11,619 nucleotides of DNA, taken from positions 1-11,619 of the forward strand of contig DFFN01000076.1 of NCBI GenBank assembly GCA_002369525.1, given 5' to 3'. Source of the DNA: Lachnoclostridium sp. UBA3775. GTDB lineage: Bacteria > Bacillota > Clostridia > Lachnospirales > Lachnospiraceae. The notes below the pieces were generated by a model. The model was not told where the DNA came from. It was given only the letters and a program-made list of their open reading frames with translations, and did not search any database. The position numbers and the translations under genes are program-made. This document shows positions 1 through 7,259 of this stretch, piece after piece; positions within the stretch are counted from its first letter, which is position 1, and each line of letters begins with the position of its first letter.

Positions 1-291
1 CTTACCGCAAACAAGATACTTGTTGCCATCGACATGAGAGGCAGGAGAATAGTCGATATCGGAAGCTACGGCGGAAGAAGCGACTGCCGCATCGGCATGT
101 CGACCATCAACCTTTACGGCGAAGGCGAGGTTACCTCCGGTATCGGAGATGCCAACGGTGTCGGGCAGATATTTCTTACCGATGTAACTCTTGACATCAA
201 GTTCCTGTCGGCAAACGGTTTTGCCTGCGGAAGCAAGGAAGGCGAGGCTACCTTCGTACGTGTTAAAAAGAATATTTCGATAAATGCCTGA
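1..291 (+). CDS. 3' end of a glycine-rich repeat protein (partial)
   Basis: The reading frame is open from the first base and stops with TGA at 289-291, giving the last 96 residues of a protein whose start lies outside the window. The visible part alternates short hydrophobic strands with glycine-rich turns (IGSYGGRSDCRIG, SGIGDANGVGQI, GFACGSKEGEA). Each unit is roughly 20-25 residues, which suggests a parallel beta-helix or stacked-strand repeat. I see no transmembrane segment, sorting motif or catalytic motif here. Similar glycine-rich 'IG..' repeat tails occur in various Lachnospiraceae proteins, including, from memory, C-terminal parts of some helix-turn-helix regulators, but the missing N-terminus prevents any assignment. 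Its end overlaps the possible helD start by eight bases, so the two genes are probably co-transcribed. The coding frame is well supported; the function is unknown. Confidence 0.6.
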   Translation, partial: LTANKILVAIDMRGRRIVDIGSYGGRSDCRIGMSTINLYGEGEVTSGIGDANGVGQIFLTDVTLDIKFLSANGFACGSKEGEATFVRVKKNISINA

Positions 292-2353
292 CGGCAAAAA
301 GAAGAGTATGGATATAAAAAGAGAAGAGTATGAATATTTCGGAAAGCTGAAAACGGAGCTTGGTGAAGCACGACGGAAGCTGGAAGAAGAGATAGAAAAC
401 GAAAAAAAGGCGGTAAAGGAATTCAAGGCCTATATCAACGAGCATTATGCCGAGATGGACGAAAAGGAAGTCAGGGAAAATGTTGACAGCGCCGGCAACA
501 TGGCGTTATTGGTAAATGCCGATGCCGAAAGGCTCAGAAACCTTGGATTTATGCTTGAAAACCCTTATTTTGCAAGGCTTGACTACCTGCCGGATGACAG
601 CAGCGAATGCATGGAGCTTCGTTTCGGAAGCGGCAGCTTCTGGTCGGAGAAGGACAAAAAGGTCAAGATATTCGACTGGAGGGCACCGATCGCCGCGCTT
701 TATTACGACTATGACCTTGGACCCGCATCCTACCTGGTCCCCGATCCCGATTCGAATTCGGGCAAAAAGCTCCGCTACAGCGGAGTCATAAAGGAAAGGC
801 TGCAGACCATAGTAAAGGACGGGGAGCTGGAGACGGTTGCCGAGACCGGAAGCAGGGTCTTCGATGACCTTCTGATAGAGGTGCTCGGCGGAAATGCGCC
901 GGAGAAAATGCGGCCGGTGATCTCGACCATACAAAAAGAGCAGAACGACATAATAAGGGACGACGAAAGCGAGATACTTGTGGTTGACGGAAGGGCCGGA
1001 AGCGGCAAGACCGTTATCGCGATGCACCGTATCGCATGGCTTCTTTATAACGATAAAAAGAAGCTTAACTCCGACAATATGCTCATACTTTCGCCCAACA
1101 ATATTTTTACGGACTATATTTCCCGCATCCTTCCGGAACTGATGGAAAACCCTGTTCCCGAAAAACAGTGGGATGATTTCATTTCCGATATAGTATTCCT
1201 TGACGGCGAGTTTGAGAGCAAGGCCGAGCAGGCGGAGGCCCTTAAGGACGGCGGGGATGGATCAAGGCTTGCGGCGCTGGCGGTAAAAACCTCGACGGGC
1301 TTCTATAAAGCCTTTGAAAAATATTTTGAAGACTATTTTTCCGGCATAAGCTTTAAGGATTTCCGCTTCGAAAAGACCTTGTTTCCGAAGGAAAAGCTGG
1401 AAAAAATGTTCAAAAAGAATTTCTCTTCGCTTCCGCCCTATGAGAGATTCCATAATATTGCCTATTTTATCATGGACGACTACCTTGTGCTTTCCGGAAG
1501 GAATTTTACGGAGGGAAGGCAGGAAAAGATACAGGGGCAGATCAGGGATCTTCTTATCCGGCAGTTTGCCGAGATCGATATTCTGGAATTTTACCGCGGC
1601 TTTCTTCGTGCCTGCGGCGACAGGTTCGGAAATGCGGAAATAGGATATAACGAAGAAGGAAAGCTTTGCTATGAAGACATGCAGATCCTTCTCTGGCTTC
1701 AGGTTAAGCTTTACGGCGTAAAAACCTATCATTCCGTAAAACATGTAACGGTCGATGAAATGCAGGATTACTCGGTGTTCCAGTTCGCCGTGATGAAGGA
1801 GCTTTTTAAAGGAAAGATCAGCTTTTACGGCGACCGCTTCCAGCTGCTCTACGGTGCCGAGCCTGTGACGGACGTGATAGAGATGCTGTGGCCGTCCTGT
1901 GTGATAAAAGAGCTTAAGAAGAGCTACCGTTCGACTGCCGAGATAACCGAGTACTGCAACAGGCTTCTTGACAGCGGGGTAAAGGCCGAGACGGTCGCAA
2001 GACACGGCCCGGCTCCGGCTGAAATTGAAACAAACGAAGAAGGCCTGATCAAAGAAATTGAAAAAAGGCTTGATGAGATAAAGGATAAAGGATACAAAAG
2101 CATAAGCATACTGTGCGAAAATGAGGGCGAGGCCTACAGGGTGTTTAAGGGCATTAAGGATGACGGCAGGGAAGCAGTGTTTATTTCGGAGCAGAACGCT
2201 TCATATCACGGCGGCCTCTGTGTCATGTCAGCCTTCCTTGCAAAGGGAATGGAATTTGACGCAGCCTTTGTTGTGTGCCCGAACAGTCTGATGTATATCG
2301 CCTGCACAAGAGCCTTGCATGAACTGTATATATTTTTTCAAAAAGAGGAGTAA
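284..2353 (+). CDS. helD: HelD-like ATP-dependent helicase (UvrD/Rep superfamily), RNA polymerase recycling factor
   Basis: This is a superfamily 1 NTPase of the HelD (helicase IV-like) type. In Firmicutes, HelD binds RNA polymerase and uses ATP to clear it from stalled or terminated complexes. Visible features, numbered from the ATG at 284: a charged N-terminal coiled coil (about residues 10-60), which in HelD forms the arm reaching into the polymerase secondary channel; the HelD signature FDWRAPIAALYYDY; Walker A GRAGSGKT at 236-243 preceded by the STIQKEQNDIIR segment; Walker B VDEMQDYSVFQ around D491-E492; KSYRST; AKGMEFD; and a motif VI-like YIACTRALHELYIFF at the C-terminus. At 689 residues it is shorter than B. 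subtilis HelD (about 770). An ATG at 308 preceded by AAGAAGAG is an equally plausible start, because neither site has a strong ribosome binding site. The linker before motif VI looks unusually short. Family assignment is firm; the role is inferred from homologues. Confidence 0.9.
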   Translation: MPDGKKKSMDIKREEYEYFGKLKTELGEARRKLEEEIENEKKAVKEFKAYINEHYAEMDEKEVRENVDSAGNMALLVNADAERLRNLGFMLENPYFARLDYLPDDSSECMELRFGSGSFWSEKDKKVKIFDWRAPIAALYYDYDLGPASYLVPDPDSNSGKKLRYSGVIKERLQTIVKDGELETVAETGSRVFDDLLIEVLGGNAPEKMRPVISTIQKEQNDIIRDDESEILVVDGRAGSGKTVIAMHRIAWLLYNDKKKLNSDNMLILSPNNIFTDYISRILPELMENPVPEKQWDDFISDIVFLDGEFESKAEQAEALKDGGDGSRLAALAVKTSTGFYKAFEKYFEDYFSGISFKDFRFEKTLFPKEKLEKMFKKNFSSLPPYERFHNIAYFIMDDYLVLSGRNFTEGRQEKIQGQIRDLLIRQFAEIDILEFYRGFLRACGDRFGNAEIGYNEEGKLCYEDMQILLWLQVKLYGVKTYHSVKHVTVDEMQDYSVFQFAVMKELFKGKISFYGDRFQLLYGAEPVTDVIEMLWPSCVIKELKKSYRSTAEITEYCNRLLDSGVKAETVARHGPAPAEIETNEEGLIKEIEKRLDEIKDKGYKSISILCENEGEAYRVFKGIKDDGREAVFISEQNASYHGGLCVMSAFLAKGMEFDAAFVVCPNSLMYIACTRALHELYIFFQKEE
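2345..2350 (+). promoter_or_regulatory. Ribosome binding site of the serine acetyltransferase gene
   Basis: GAGGAG forms the last two sense codons of the helD-like gene and lies six bases before the ATG at 2357. The downstream gene is therefore initiated from a site embedded in the end of the upstream gene, which suggests translational coupling. Confidence 0.7.
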
Positions 2354-2356
2354 ACA

Positions 2357-3277
2357 ATGGCCGATATTTCTAAAACCGTGAAGGAAATAATCGCGAGATA
2401 TGACAGCGGAAATGTTCCGGCAAACATCGACAAGCCGCGTCAGCCGAGCAAGACTGCGATAATAGAAATCCTGAATTCACTGCAAAAGCTTGTATTCCCG
2501 GGCTACTTCGAACCCAAAAAGCTCAGCAGGGAATATATTGAGTACTATGTTGGCGACCTTGTCGAAAACGTAAAATACAATCTTGAAAAGCAGATGATCT
2601 ATGCCATCCGCTGCTGCAGGGAGGGAAGCAGGCTTGATGAGGAGGTAAAGGCAAAGGTGGCTGCGGAAAAAACCGCCGCCTTTCTTGAAACCATTCCGAA
2701 GATACAGGAGCTTCTTGATACCGACGTTCAGGCTACCTTTGACGGAGACCCTGCGGCCGCAAGCTACGATGAGATAATATATTCCTATCCCGGAATCTAT
2801 GCAATAATGGTTGCACGTATCGCCCATGAGCTCTATGTGCTCGATGTGCCGCTGATTCCGAGGATCATGACCGAGCATGCCCATTCCCTTACAGGAATCG
2901 ACATCAACCCCGGCGCGCAGATCGGAAAATACTTCTGCATCGATCACGGAACGGGCATCGTTATCGGCGAGACCACCGTTATCGGGGATCATGTAAAAAT
3001 GTACCAGGGGGTTACGCTGGGAGGAATCTCGACGGCCGCCGGACAGCAGCTTAAGGGAAAGAAACGTCATCCTACCATAATGGATAACGTAACGATATAT
3101 TCCGGAGCCTCAATACTTGGCGGCGACACCGTCATCGGAGAGGGAACGGTCATCGGAGGCAATGTGTTTGTCACAAGCTCCGTAGATGAAAACCAGAGGG
3201 TGACCATTAAGAATCAGGAGCTCCGTTTCACCGCAAGGAGGAAGTCATCCGGTGATGATAAGAGAAAAAATAACTAA
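2357..3277 (+). CDS. cysE: Serine O-acetyltransferase (EpsC-like long form)
   Basis: The enzyme transfers acetyl from acetyl-CoA to L-serine to make O-acetylserine, the committed precursor of cysteine, in the cytoplasm. The C-terminal half is a left-handed parallel beta-helix of hexapeptide repeats (roughly residues 170-285): GIDINPGAQIG, then DHGTGIVIGETTVIGD with the presumed catalytic His at residue 197, then VKMYQGVTLGGIS and a final TVIGEGTVIGGN coil. The helical N-terminal region of about 165 residues is longer than in E. coli CysE and fits the 300-residue EpsC-like form common in Clostridia and Bacteroidetes. The basic C-terminal tail is short. The gene starts three bases after the helD-like stop, and its 3' end overlaps the rhomboid gene by 26 bases. 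No O-acetylserine sulfhydrylase gene is in the window. Function is confident; the choice between cysE and epsC naming is conventional. Confidence 0.92.
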   Translation: MADISKTVKEIIARYDSGNVPANIDKPRQPSKTAIIEILNSLQKLVFPGYFEPKKLSREYIEYYVGDLVENVKYNLEKQMIYAIRCCREGSRLDEEVKAKVAAEKTAAFLETIPKIQELLDTDVQATFDGDPAAASYDEIIYSYPGIYAIMVARIAHELYVLDVPLIPRIMTEHAHSLTGIDINPGAQIGKYFCIDHGTGIVIGETTVIGDHVKMYQGVTLGGISTAAGQQLKGKKRHPTIMDNVTIYSGASILGGDTVIGEGTVIGGNVFVTSSVDENQRVTIKNQELRFTARRKSSGDDKRKNN

Positions 3278-4406
3278 ATATTTTATCGACCGCGGCTTTT
3301 ACCGTGTGAATCTCGGCAAGGAGTTCATGGAGCTTTTCTACATCGAAAGGGACTCCTCGGTATCGCTTGTCTGGGTGATGGAAGAGCTCGTAAGAAACGG
3401 AGTCGATGCCTCTCAGTTTAAAGACTATGCTTCGAAAATAAAAGGCAGCTTTTCTTCAAAAGGCTATGAAAGAATAAATCTGCTGGCACTTATCCTCTCC
3501 CATGATCCGCAGGGCGCACGCAAAATCTCATCCGGTGAAGCCTTCTGGGTGGTTGACGAGGACTACGGAAGGCTTGTTGTCTACGATGACATGCCGGAGG
3601 ATTTCGAAGGGATCAAGCTTCCGCTTGAGGAAATGATGAGTGTTACCGGCTACGGTGTTAACCGGCAGAGCGTAAGCCCCGCACCGGCTCCCGTAAAGAA
3701 GAGAAGCTTAAATCCTTTAAGAAGATATGAGCGTAAACCCGCTGTCATGTATGCCCTCCTTATCATTAACATCCTGGTGTTCCTTCTGACGGATACCTTC
3801 AGCAATGTTCTCGGGACCGGAGCATGGGAAGGCTACGGGATGGATAACTGGTGGCTGGTTTTTCATGAGCATGAATATTACAGGCTGATAACCGCGACCT
3901 TCCTTCATGCCGACATATCGCATCTGCTCGGCAATATGATAGGTCTTTATGCGCTGGGCGATGTGCTTGAGCATGAGCTGGGGCATCTTAAGTTTGCAGT
4001 GATGTATCTTCTCGGCGGGCTACTCGCAAGCCTTGGCTCCTGCTGGTACTATATGATGCAGGAAAAGCTTGACGTAAACGATCTCTGGCGTGCCCTTGAG
4101 CCAACTGGCATCAAGGCGAAGGAAATCGCAAATTCCGCAACCTACTCACTCGGCGCAAGCGGTGCGATATATGCTTTGGTGGGTATACTTGCGGCCTATC
4201 TTGTAATAAACCGCAAGAGAGCCGGAGCGGTGGATTCGTCAAGGATAACCCTCTTCCTCTTTTACATGTTCTACACCTTTGTGCAGGGCTTCAGAGGGGA
4301 TGAAAATATTGACAATGCGGCGCATCTCGCCGGTTTTCTGGCCGGAATAGCGCTTTACATCATCATAGGCTATCTGCCGTGGTATATAAAAGAAAAAAGG
4401 AAATGA
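3252..4406 (+). CDS. Rhomboid family intramembrane serine protease with N-terminal cytosolic domain
   Basis: This is an integral-membrane serine protease that cleaves transmembrane substrates within the bilayer. From about residue 163 there are six predicted membrane helices carrying the family motifs: FLHADISHLLGN, with H224 and N228 expected at the oxyanion site; GASGAIYAL with nucleophile S303; and AAHLAGF with catalytic base H358. All key residues are present, so it is probably active. Residues 1-160 are a separate soluble domain with no motif I recognise, followed by a proline/basic linker (SPAPAPVKKRS). The start is most likely GTG at 3252, because AAGGAGG at 3235-3241 lies ten bases upstream; ATG at 3255 is the alternative. 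The gene begins inside the end of the serine acetyltransferase gene in another frame, implying coupled translation. Substrate unknown. In other Firmicutes, rhomboids such as GluP (YqgP) also carry soluble N-terminal domains. Confidence 0.9.
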   Translation: MMIREKITKYFIDRGFYRVNLGKEFMELFYIERDSSVSLVWVMEELVRNGVDASQFKDYASKIKGSFSSKGYERINLLALILSHDPQGARKISSGEAFWVVDEDYGRLVVYDDMPEDFEGIKLPLEEMMSVTGYGVNRQSVSPAPAPVKKRSLNPLRRYERKPAVMYALLIINILVFLLTDTFSNVLGTGAWEGYGMDNWWLVFHEHEYYRLITATFLHADISHLLGNMIGLYALGDVLEHELGHLKFAVMYLLGGLLASLGSCWYYMMQEKLDVNDLWRALEPTGIKAKEIANSATYSLGASGAIYALVGILAAYLVINRKRAGAVDSSRITLFLFYMFYTFVQGFRGDENIDNAAHLAGFLAGIALYIIIGYLPWYIKEKRK

Positions 4407-4410
4407 AAAA

Positions 4411-4674
4411 ATGTTTCGTATGTGGCTGAAACAGGTCAGGTCAGGCAAAATAATAAAGGAAGAAACATATTCCCATCCCGCCGAGACCAATCGTACCGCC
4501 AAAATTTTCAAGGGAATAGAGGAAACCTGCGGCAAATGGGACCTCGCCCAGCCGGTCTGGCTTCCGGCAAATGTCGAGGAGTTTAAGAGGCACTCAAGAT
4601 GCCGATTCACGCAGGACAATTTTATTGAAAGCGTGGCTTTTGACTACATGGAAATACAGGTGATAGAGGAATAA
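4411..4674 (+). CDS. Conserved hypothetical small protein (87 residues)
   Basis: This is a small, soluble, charged protein with no signal peptide or membrane helix. Its distinctive C-terminal half contains VEEFKRHSRCRFTQDNFIES followed by a strand-rich tail ending in EIQVIEE. I recall close relatives in Lachnospiraceae with a similar FKRHS.TRF.QDNFIE core, so it appears to be a conserved but uncharacterised family; this is from memory. It sits tightly between neighbours, four bases after the rhomboid stop and one base before the dnaX start, with an AAAGGA-type ribosome binding site in the end of the rhomboid gene. That spacing argues that it is a real gene. Its function is unknown. Its location next to dnaX may simply reflect operon membership. 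Confidence 0.8.
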   Translation: MFRMWLKQVRSGKIIKEETYSHPAETNRTAKIFKGIEETCGKWDLAQPVWLPANVEEFKRHSRCRFTQDNFIESVAFDYMEIQVIEE

Positions 4675-4675
4675 G

Positions 4676-6256
4676 ATGGCATATACCGCATTATACAGAA
4701 AATTCAGACCCTTAAGCTTTGACGATGTCAAGGGGCAGGACGCCATTGTGCGCACCCTTTCAAATCAGATCAAGGCCGACCGTATCGGGCATGCCTATCT
4801 TTTCTGCGGCACCAGGGGAACCGGCAAGACTTCGGTTGCAAAGATACTTGCTAGAGCGATAAACTGCGAGAACCCGAAGGACGGAAGTCCGTGCAATGAA
4901 TGCAGCGTATGCCGTTCGATACTTGACGGCAGTTCGATGAATGTTGCCGAAATCGACGCGGCAAGCAACAACAGCGTTGATAACGTTAGACAGATAGTGG
5001 AAGAGGTGAAATACTCGCCGACCGAAGGCAGATATAAGGTTTATATCATTGACGAGGTGCACATGCTTTCCACGGGAGCCTTCAATGCGCTTCTTAAAAC
5101 GCTTGAGGAGCCACCGTCCTACGTTGTGTTCATACTTGCGACCACCGAGGTCAACAAGATCCCGATAACGATACTTTCAAGATGTCAGCGCTATGATTTC
5201 AGAAGGATAAGCCTTGAAACCATACAGGCGAGGCTTTCGGAGCTTTGCGAAAAAGAGGGCATTGAGGCCGATGACGCCGCCCTTAAATATCTTGCAAGGC
5301 TGGGCGAAGGCTCGATGAGAGACGCGCTTTCGCTGCTTGAACGCTGCGCGGCCTTTTACTATAAGGAAAAACTGGATTACGACAAGATAATCGAGCTTCT
5401 CGGAACCGCCGATGTCACAAGCTTTTCAAAGCTTTTGCGTTACATAAGCGCGGGAGAAGTGGGCGGCTGCATGGAGATAGTCGACGAGCTTGTGAGCTAC
5501 GGACGCGACCTTTCAAGGTACATAGTTGATTTCACATGGTACATGCGCAACCTCCTGCTTGCGAAGACCGGCAGAAACATATCCGAGCTTCTTGAAATGA
5601 GCTCGGAGCAGATGGCGATCTTAAAGCATGAAAGCGAGGTCTTTGAAAGCGAGGAGCTTCTTCACTATATATCGGTTCTGTCGGAGCTTACCAACAGGCT
5701 GAGATTTGCGGTGCAGAAGAGGGTGATCATCGAGACCGAGCTTATCAGACTGTGCATTCCGAGGATAGATGAGAGCGAGCCGGTCTGGGCCGACAGGATC
5801 AGAAGACTTGAAAATGAGCTTGACAGACTCAAAAAAGGCGGCTATACTCCTGAAGAGGAAAGCCCGGACGCAAATGCCGAAGAGGAAGCAGCGGAGGAGA
5901 TCGATTTAAGCAAGCTTCCCGAAGCGGTTCTTTCGGACATTGAATCGATCGCAGATAACTGGAGAACGCTTTGCAACAAAATGACCCAGCCGCTTTCAAA
6001 CACCCTGCTTACGACAAAGCCCGGAATAGACAGCGACGGAAGATTAAAGATTTCCTTTAACAATAAGGTCGACTACGGCGTGGCTGTCGATCACAGGGAT
6101 GAAATAAAAACCACTATCGAAAAAACGATAGGAAAAAGCTTTGACTTTGATATAGTCGAGCCCGGAAGGAAGGAAAAGACAAAGAGTATCTTTGAAGTGG
6201 CCGACGTTATCAGAAAAAGGATCAATTTCGATAATGTTGAAGTGATAAATCAATAA
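4676..6256 (+). CDS. dnaX: DNA polymerase III subunits gamma/tau
   Basis: This is the ATPase of the replicative clamp loader; it organises the replisome and opens the sliding clamp for loading at primed sites. Visible motifs: the YRKFRP..F opening, Walker A GTRGTGKT at residues 45-52, a zinc module with C64, C73, C76 and C79, Walker B IIDEVH with D126-E127, the SRC motif at 168-170 (trans-acting arginine finger), and sensor 2 GSMRDALSLLE. Residues up to about 370 correspond to domains I-III. A charged acidic linker (about 385-415) then leads to a short C-terminal tau-like domain. The 526-residue length is typical of clostridial DnaX, shorter than E. coli tau. The ATG at 4676 is one base after the preceding stop, with GAGGAA upstream. 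An A6 run at codons 386-387 could allow slippage to a shorter form (see findings). Confidence 0.96.
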   Translation: MAYTALYRKFRPLSFDDVKGQDAIVRTLSNQIKADRIGHAYLFCGTRGTGKTSVAKILARAINCENPKDGSPCNECSVCRSILDGSSMNVAEIDAASNNSVDNVRQIVEEVKYSPTEGRYKVYIIDEVHMLSTGAFNALLKTLEEPPSYVVFILATTEVNKIPITILSRCQRYDFRRISLETIQARLSELCEKEGIEADDAALKYLARLGEGSMRDALSLLERCAAFYYKEKLDYDKIIELLGTADVTSFSKLLRYISAGEVGGCMEIVDELVSYGRDLSRYIVDFTWYMRNLLLAKTGRNISELLEMSSEQMAILKHESEVFESEELLHYISVLSELTNRLRFAVQKRVIIETELIRLCIPRIDESEPVWADRIRRLENELDRLKKGGYTPEEESPDANAEEEAAEEIDLSKLPEAVLSDIESIADNWRTLCNKMTQPLSNTLLTTKPGIDSDGRLKISFNNKVDYGVAVDHRDEIKTTIEKTIGKSFDFDIVEPGRKEKTKSIFEVADVIRKRINFDNVEVINQ

Positions 6257-6263
6257 TAATTAA

Positions 6264-6272
6264 TTTTGGAGG
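6264..6272 (+). promoter_or_regulatory. Ribosome binding site that fixes the ybaB start
   Basis: TTTTGGAGG lies five bases upstream of the ATG at 6278. An in-frame TTG at 6266 falls inside this Shine-Dalgarno sequence, so the longer start is very unlikely and 6278 is the real initiation codon. Confidence 0.8.
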
Positions 6273-6277
6273 CAGAA

Positions 6278-6628
6278 ATGGCAAAAAGAGGAAATTTCGG
6301 CGCTATGCCGGGAAACATGAACAATCTTATGAAGCAGGCACAGAGGATGCAGCGTCAGATGGAGGAAAAGCAGGCTGAGCTTGCCGAGAAGGAGTGGGAG
6401 GCACAGGCCGGCGGCGGTGTCGTAAAGGTTAAGGTTAATTCGGAATACCAGCTTACCGGCGTTACGATAGCACCCGAGGCTGTTGATCCGGACGATGTTG
6501 AAATGCTTCAGGATCTTGTAATGGCAGCGGTTAACGAGGCTTTAAAGACCATGGAAGAGGAAAAATCCGAGGTTATGAACTCGCTTGCGGGCGGTCTCGG
6601 CGGCTTTGGCGGTGGTTTCCCCTTCTAA
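6278..6628 (+). CDS. YbaB/EbfC family nucleoid-associated protein
   Basis: This is a small DNA-binding protein of the YbaB/EbfC family, which coats the nucleoid as a homodimer and is almost always encoded between dnaX and recR. From the ATG at 6278 it has 116 residues. The N-terminal region is glycine/methionine-rich (MPGNMNNLMKQAQRMQRQME), followed by a long amphipathic helix (to about residue 45), the conserved GGGVVKVKVN strand, a further strand (YQLTGVTIAPEAVDP) and a C-terminal helix. It ends in a flexible glycine-phenylalanine tail (GGLGGFGGGFPF). Only 21 bases separate it from dnaX, and recR follows after 24. I see no transcription signal between them, so it is very probably co-transcribed with both. 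Family and start are confident; its exact cellular role is not well defined even in model organisms. Confidence 0.94.
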   Translation: MAKRGNFGAMPGNMNNLMKQAQRMQRQMEEKQAELAEKEWEAQAGGGVVKVKVNSEYQLTGVTIAPEAVDPDDVEMLQDLVMAAVNEALKTMEEEKSEVMNSLAGGLGGFGGGFPF

Positions 6629-6652
6629 GCTTTCAATTCGCGAGGTGGCAAC

Positions 6653-7249
6653 TTGAACTATAACAGCAACTATATCGGGAAGCTGACCGAAGAACTCGGA
6701 CGCCTTCCCGGGATAGGTTCAAAATCAGCGGCCAGGCTGGCTTACCACATAATAAACATGCCTGTAGATCAGGTCAAAAACCTGACCGATACGATAACCG
6801 CGGCCAGGGAAAGGGTATGCCTTTGCAGTGAATGCTACAACCTTACCGACAGGGAAATATGCCCCGTCTGCGCCGATGAACAAAGAGACCATAAGCAGAT
6901 CATGGTCGTGGAAAATCCCAGGGATCTTGCGGCCTATGAAAAGACCGGCAAGTATAAGGGTATTTATCATGTGCTTCACGGCGCAATTTCGCCCATGCTC
7001 GGAATCGGTCCTGCGGATATTAAATTAAAAGAGCTTATCAAGCGTCTCGAAAAGGATGTGGACGAGCTCATAATCGCCACGAATTCAAGTCTCGAGGGCG
7101 AGGCGACGGCAATGTATATTTCAAAGCTGGTAAAGCCCACGGGAATTAAGGTCAGCCGTATCGCTACGGGAGTCCCGGTCGGCGGAGACCTTGAATATAT
7201 AGACGAAGTTACGCTGTCGCGCGCGCTTGACGGCAGGGTAACGCTTTAG
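6653..7249 (+). CDS. recR: Recombination mediator protein RecR
   Basis: RecR works with RecO (and RecF) to load RecA onto SSB-coated single-stranded DNA during gap and double-strand break repair. The protein has 198 residues, the usual family length. In order: a helix-hairpin-helix LGRLPGIGSKSAARLAYH (residues 15-32), a four-cysteine zinc finger (C58, C61, C70, C73), and a Toprim domain starting at IMVVENPRDL and running through YHVLHGAISPMLGIGP. A Walker B-like C-terminal segment follows (TGIKVSRIATGVPVGGDLEYIDEVTL). The start is TTG at 6653. GAGGTGG at 6642-6648 gives ideal spacing, and the first in-frame ATG is at codon 36, which would remove the DNA-binding helix-hairpin-helix. It is third in the dnaX-ybaB-recR cluster. 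Confidence 0.96.
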   Translation: MNYNSNYIGKLTEELGRLPGIGSKSAARLAYHIINMPVDQVKNLTDTITAARERVCLCSECYNLTDREICPVCADEQRDHKQIMVVENPRDLAAYEKTGKYKGIYHVLHGAISPMLGIGPADIKLKELIKRLEKDVDELIIATNSSLEGEATAMYISKLVKPTGIKVSRIATGVPVGGDLEYIDEVTLSRALDGRVTL

Positions 7250-7259
7250 AGAGGATCCT

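Noticed and set aside
1262..2005. 247-codon minus-strand frame inside the helD-like gene
   Set aside because: It lies wholly opposite well-conserved helicase motifs and has no ribosome binding site or recognisable motif.
2477..3070. 197-codon minus-strand frame opposite the serine acetyltransferase gene
   Set aside because: It lies opposite the conserved hexapeptide-repeat coding region and its product resembles no family.
6266..6277. Upstream TTG start extending the YbaB protein by four residues
   Set aside because: The TTG is part of the TTTTGGAGG ribosome binding site used by the ATG at 6278.
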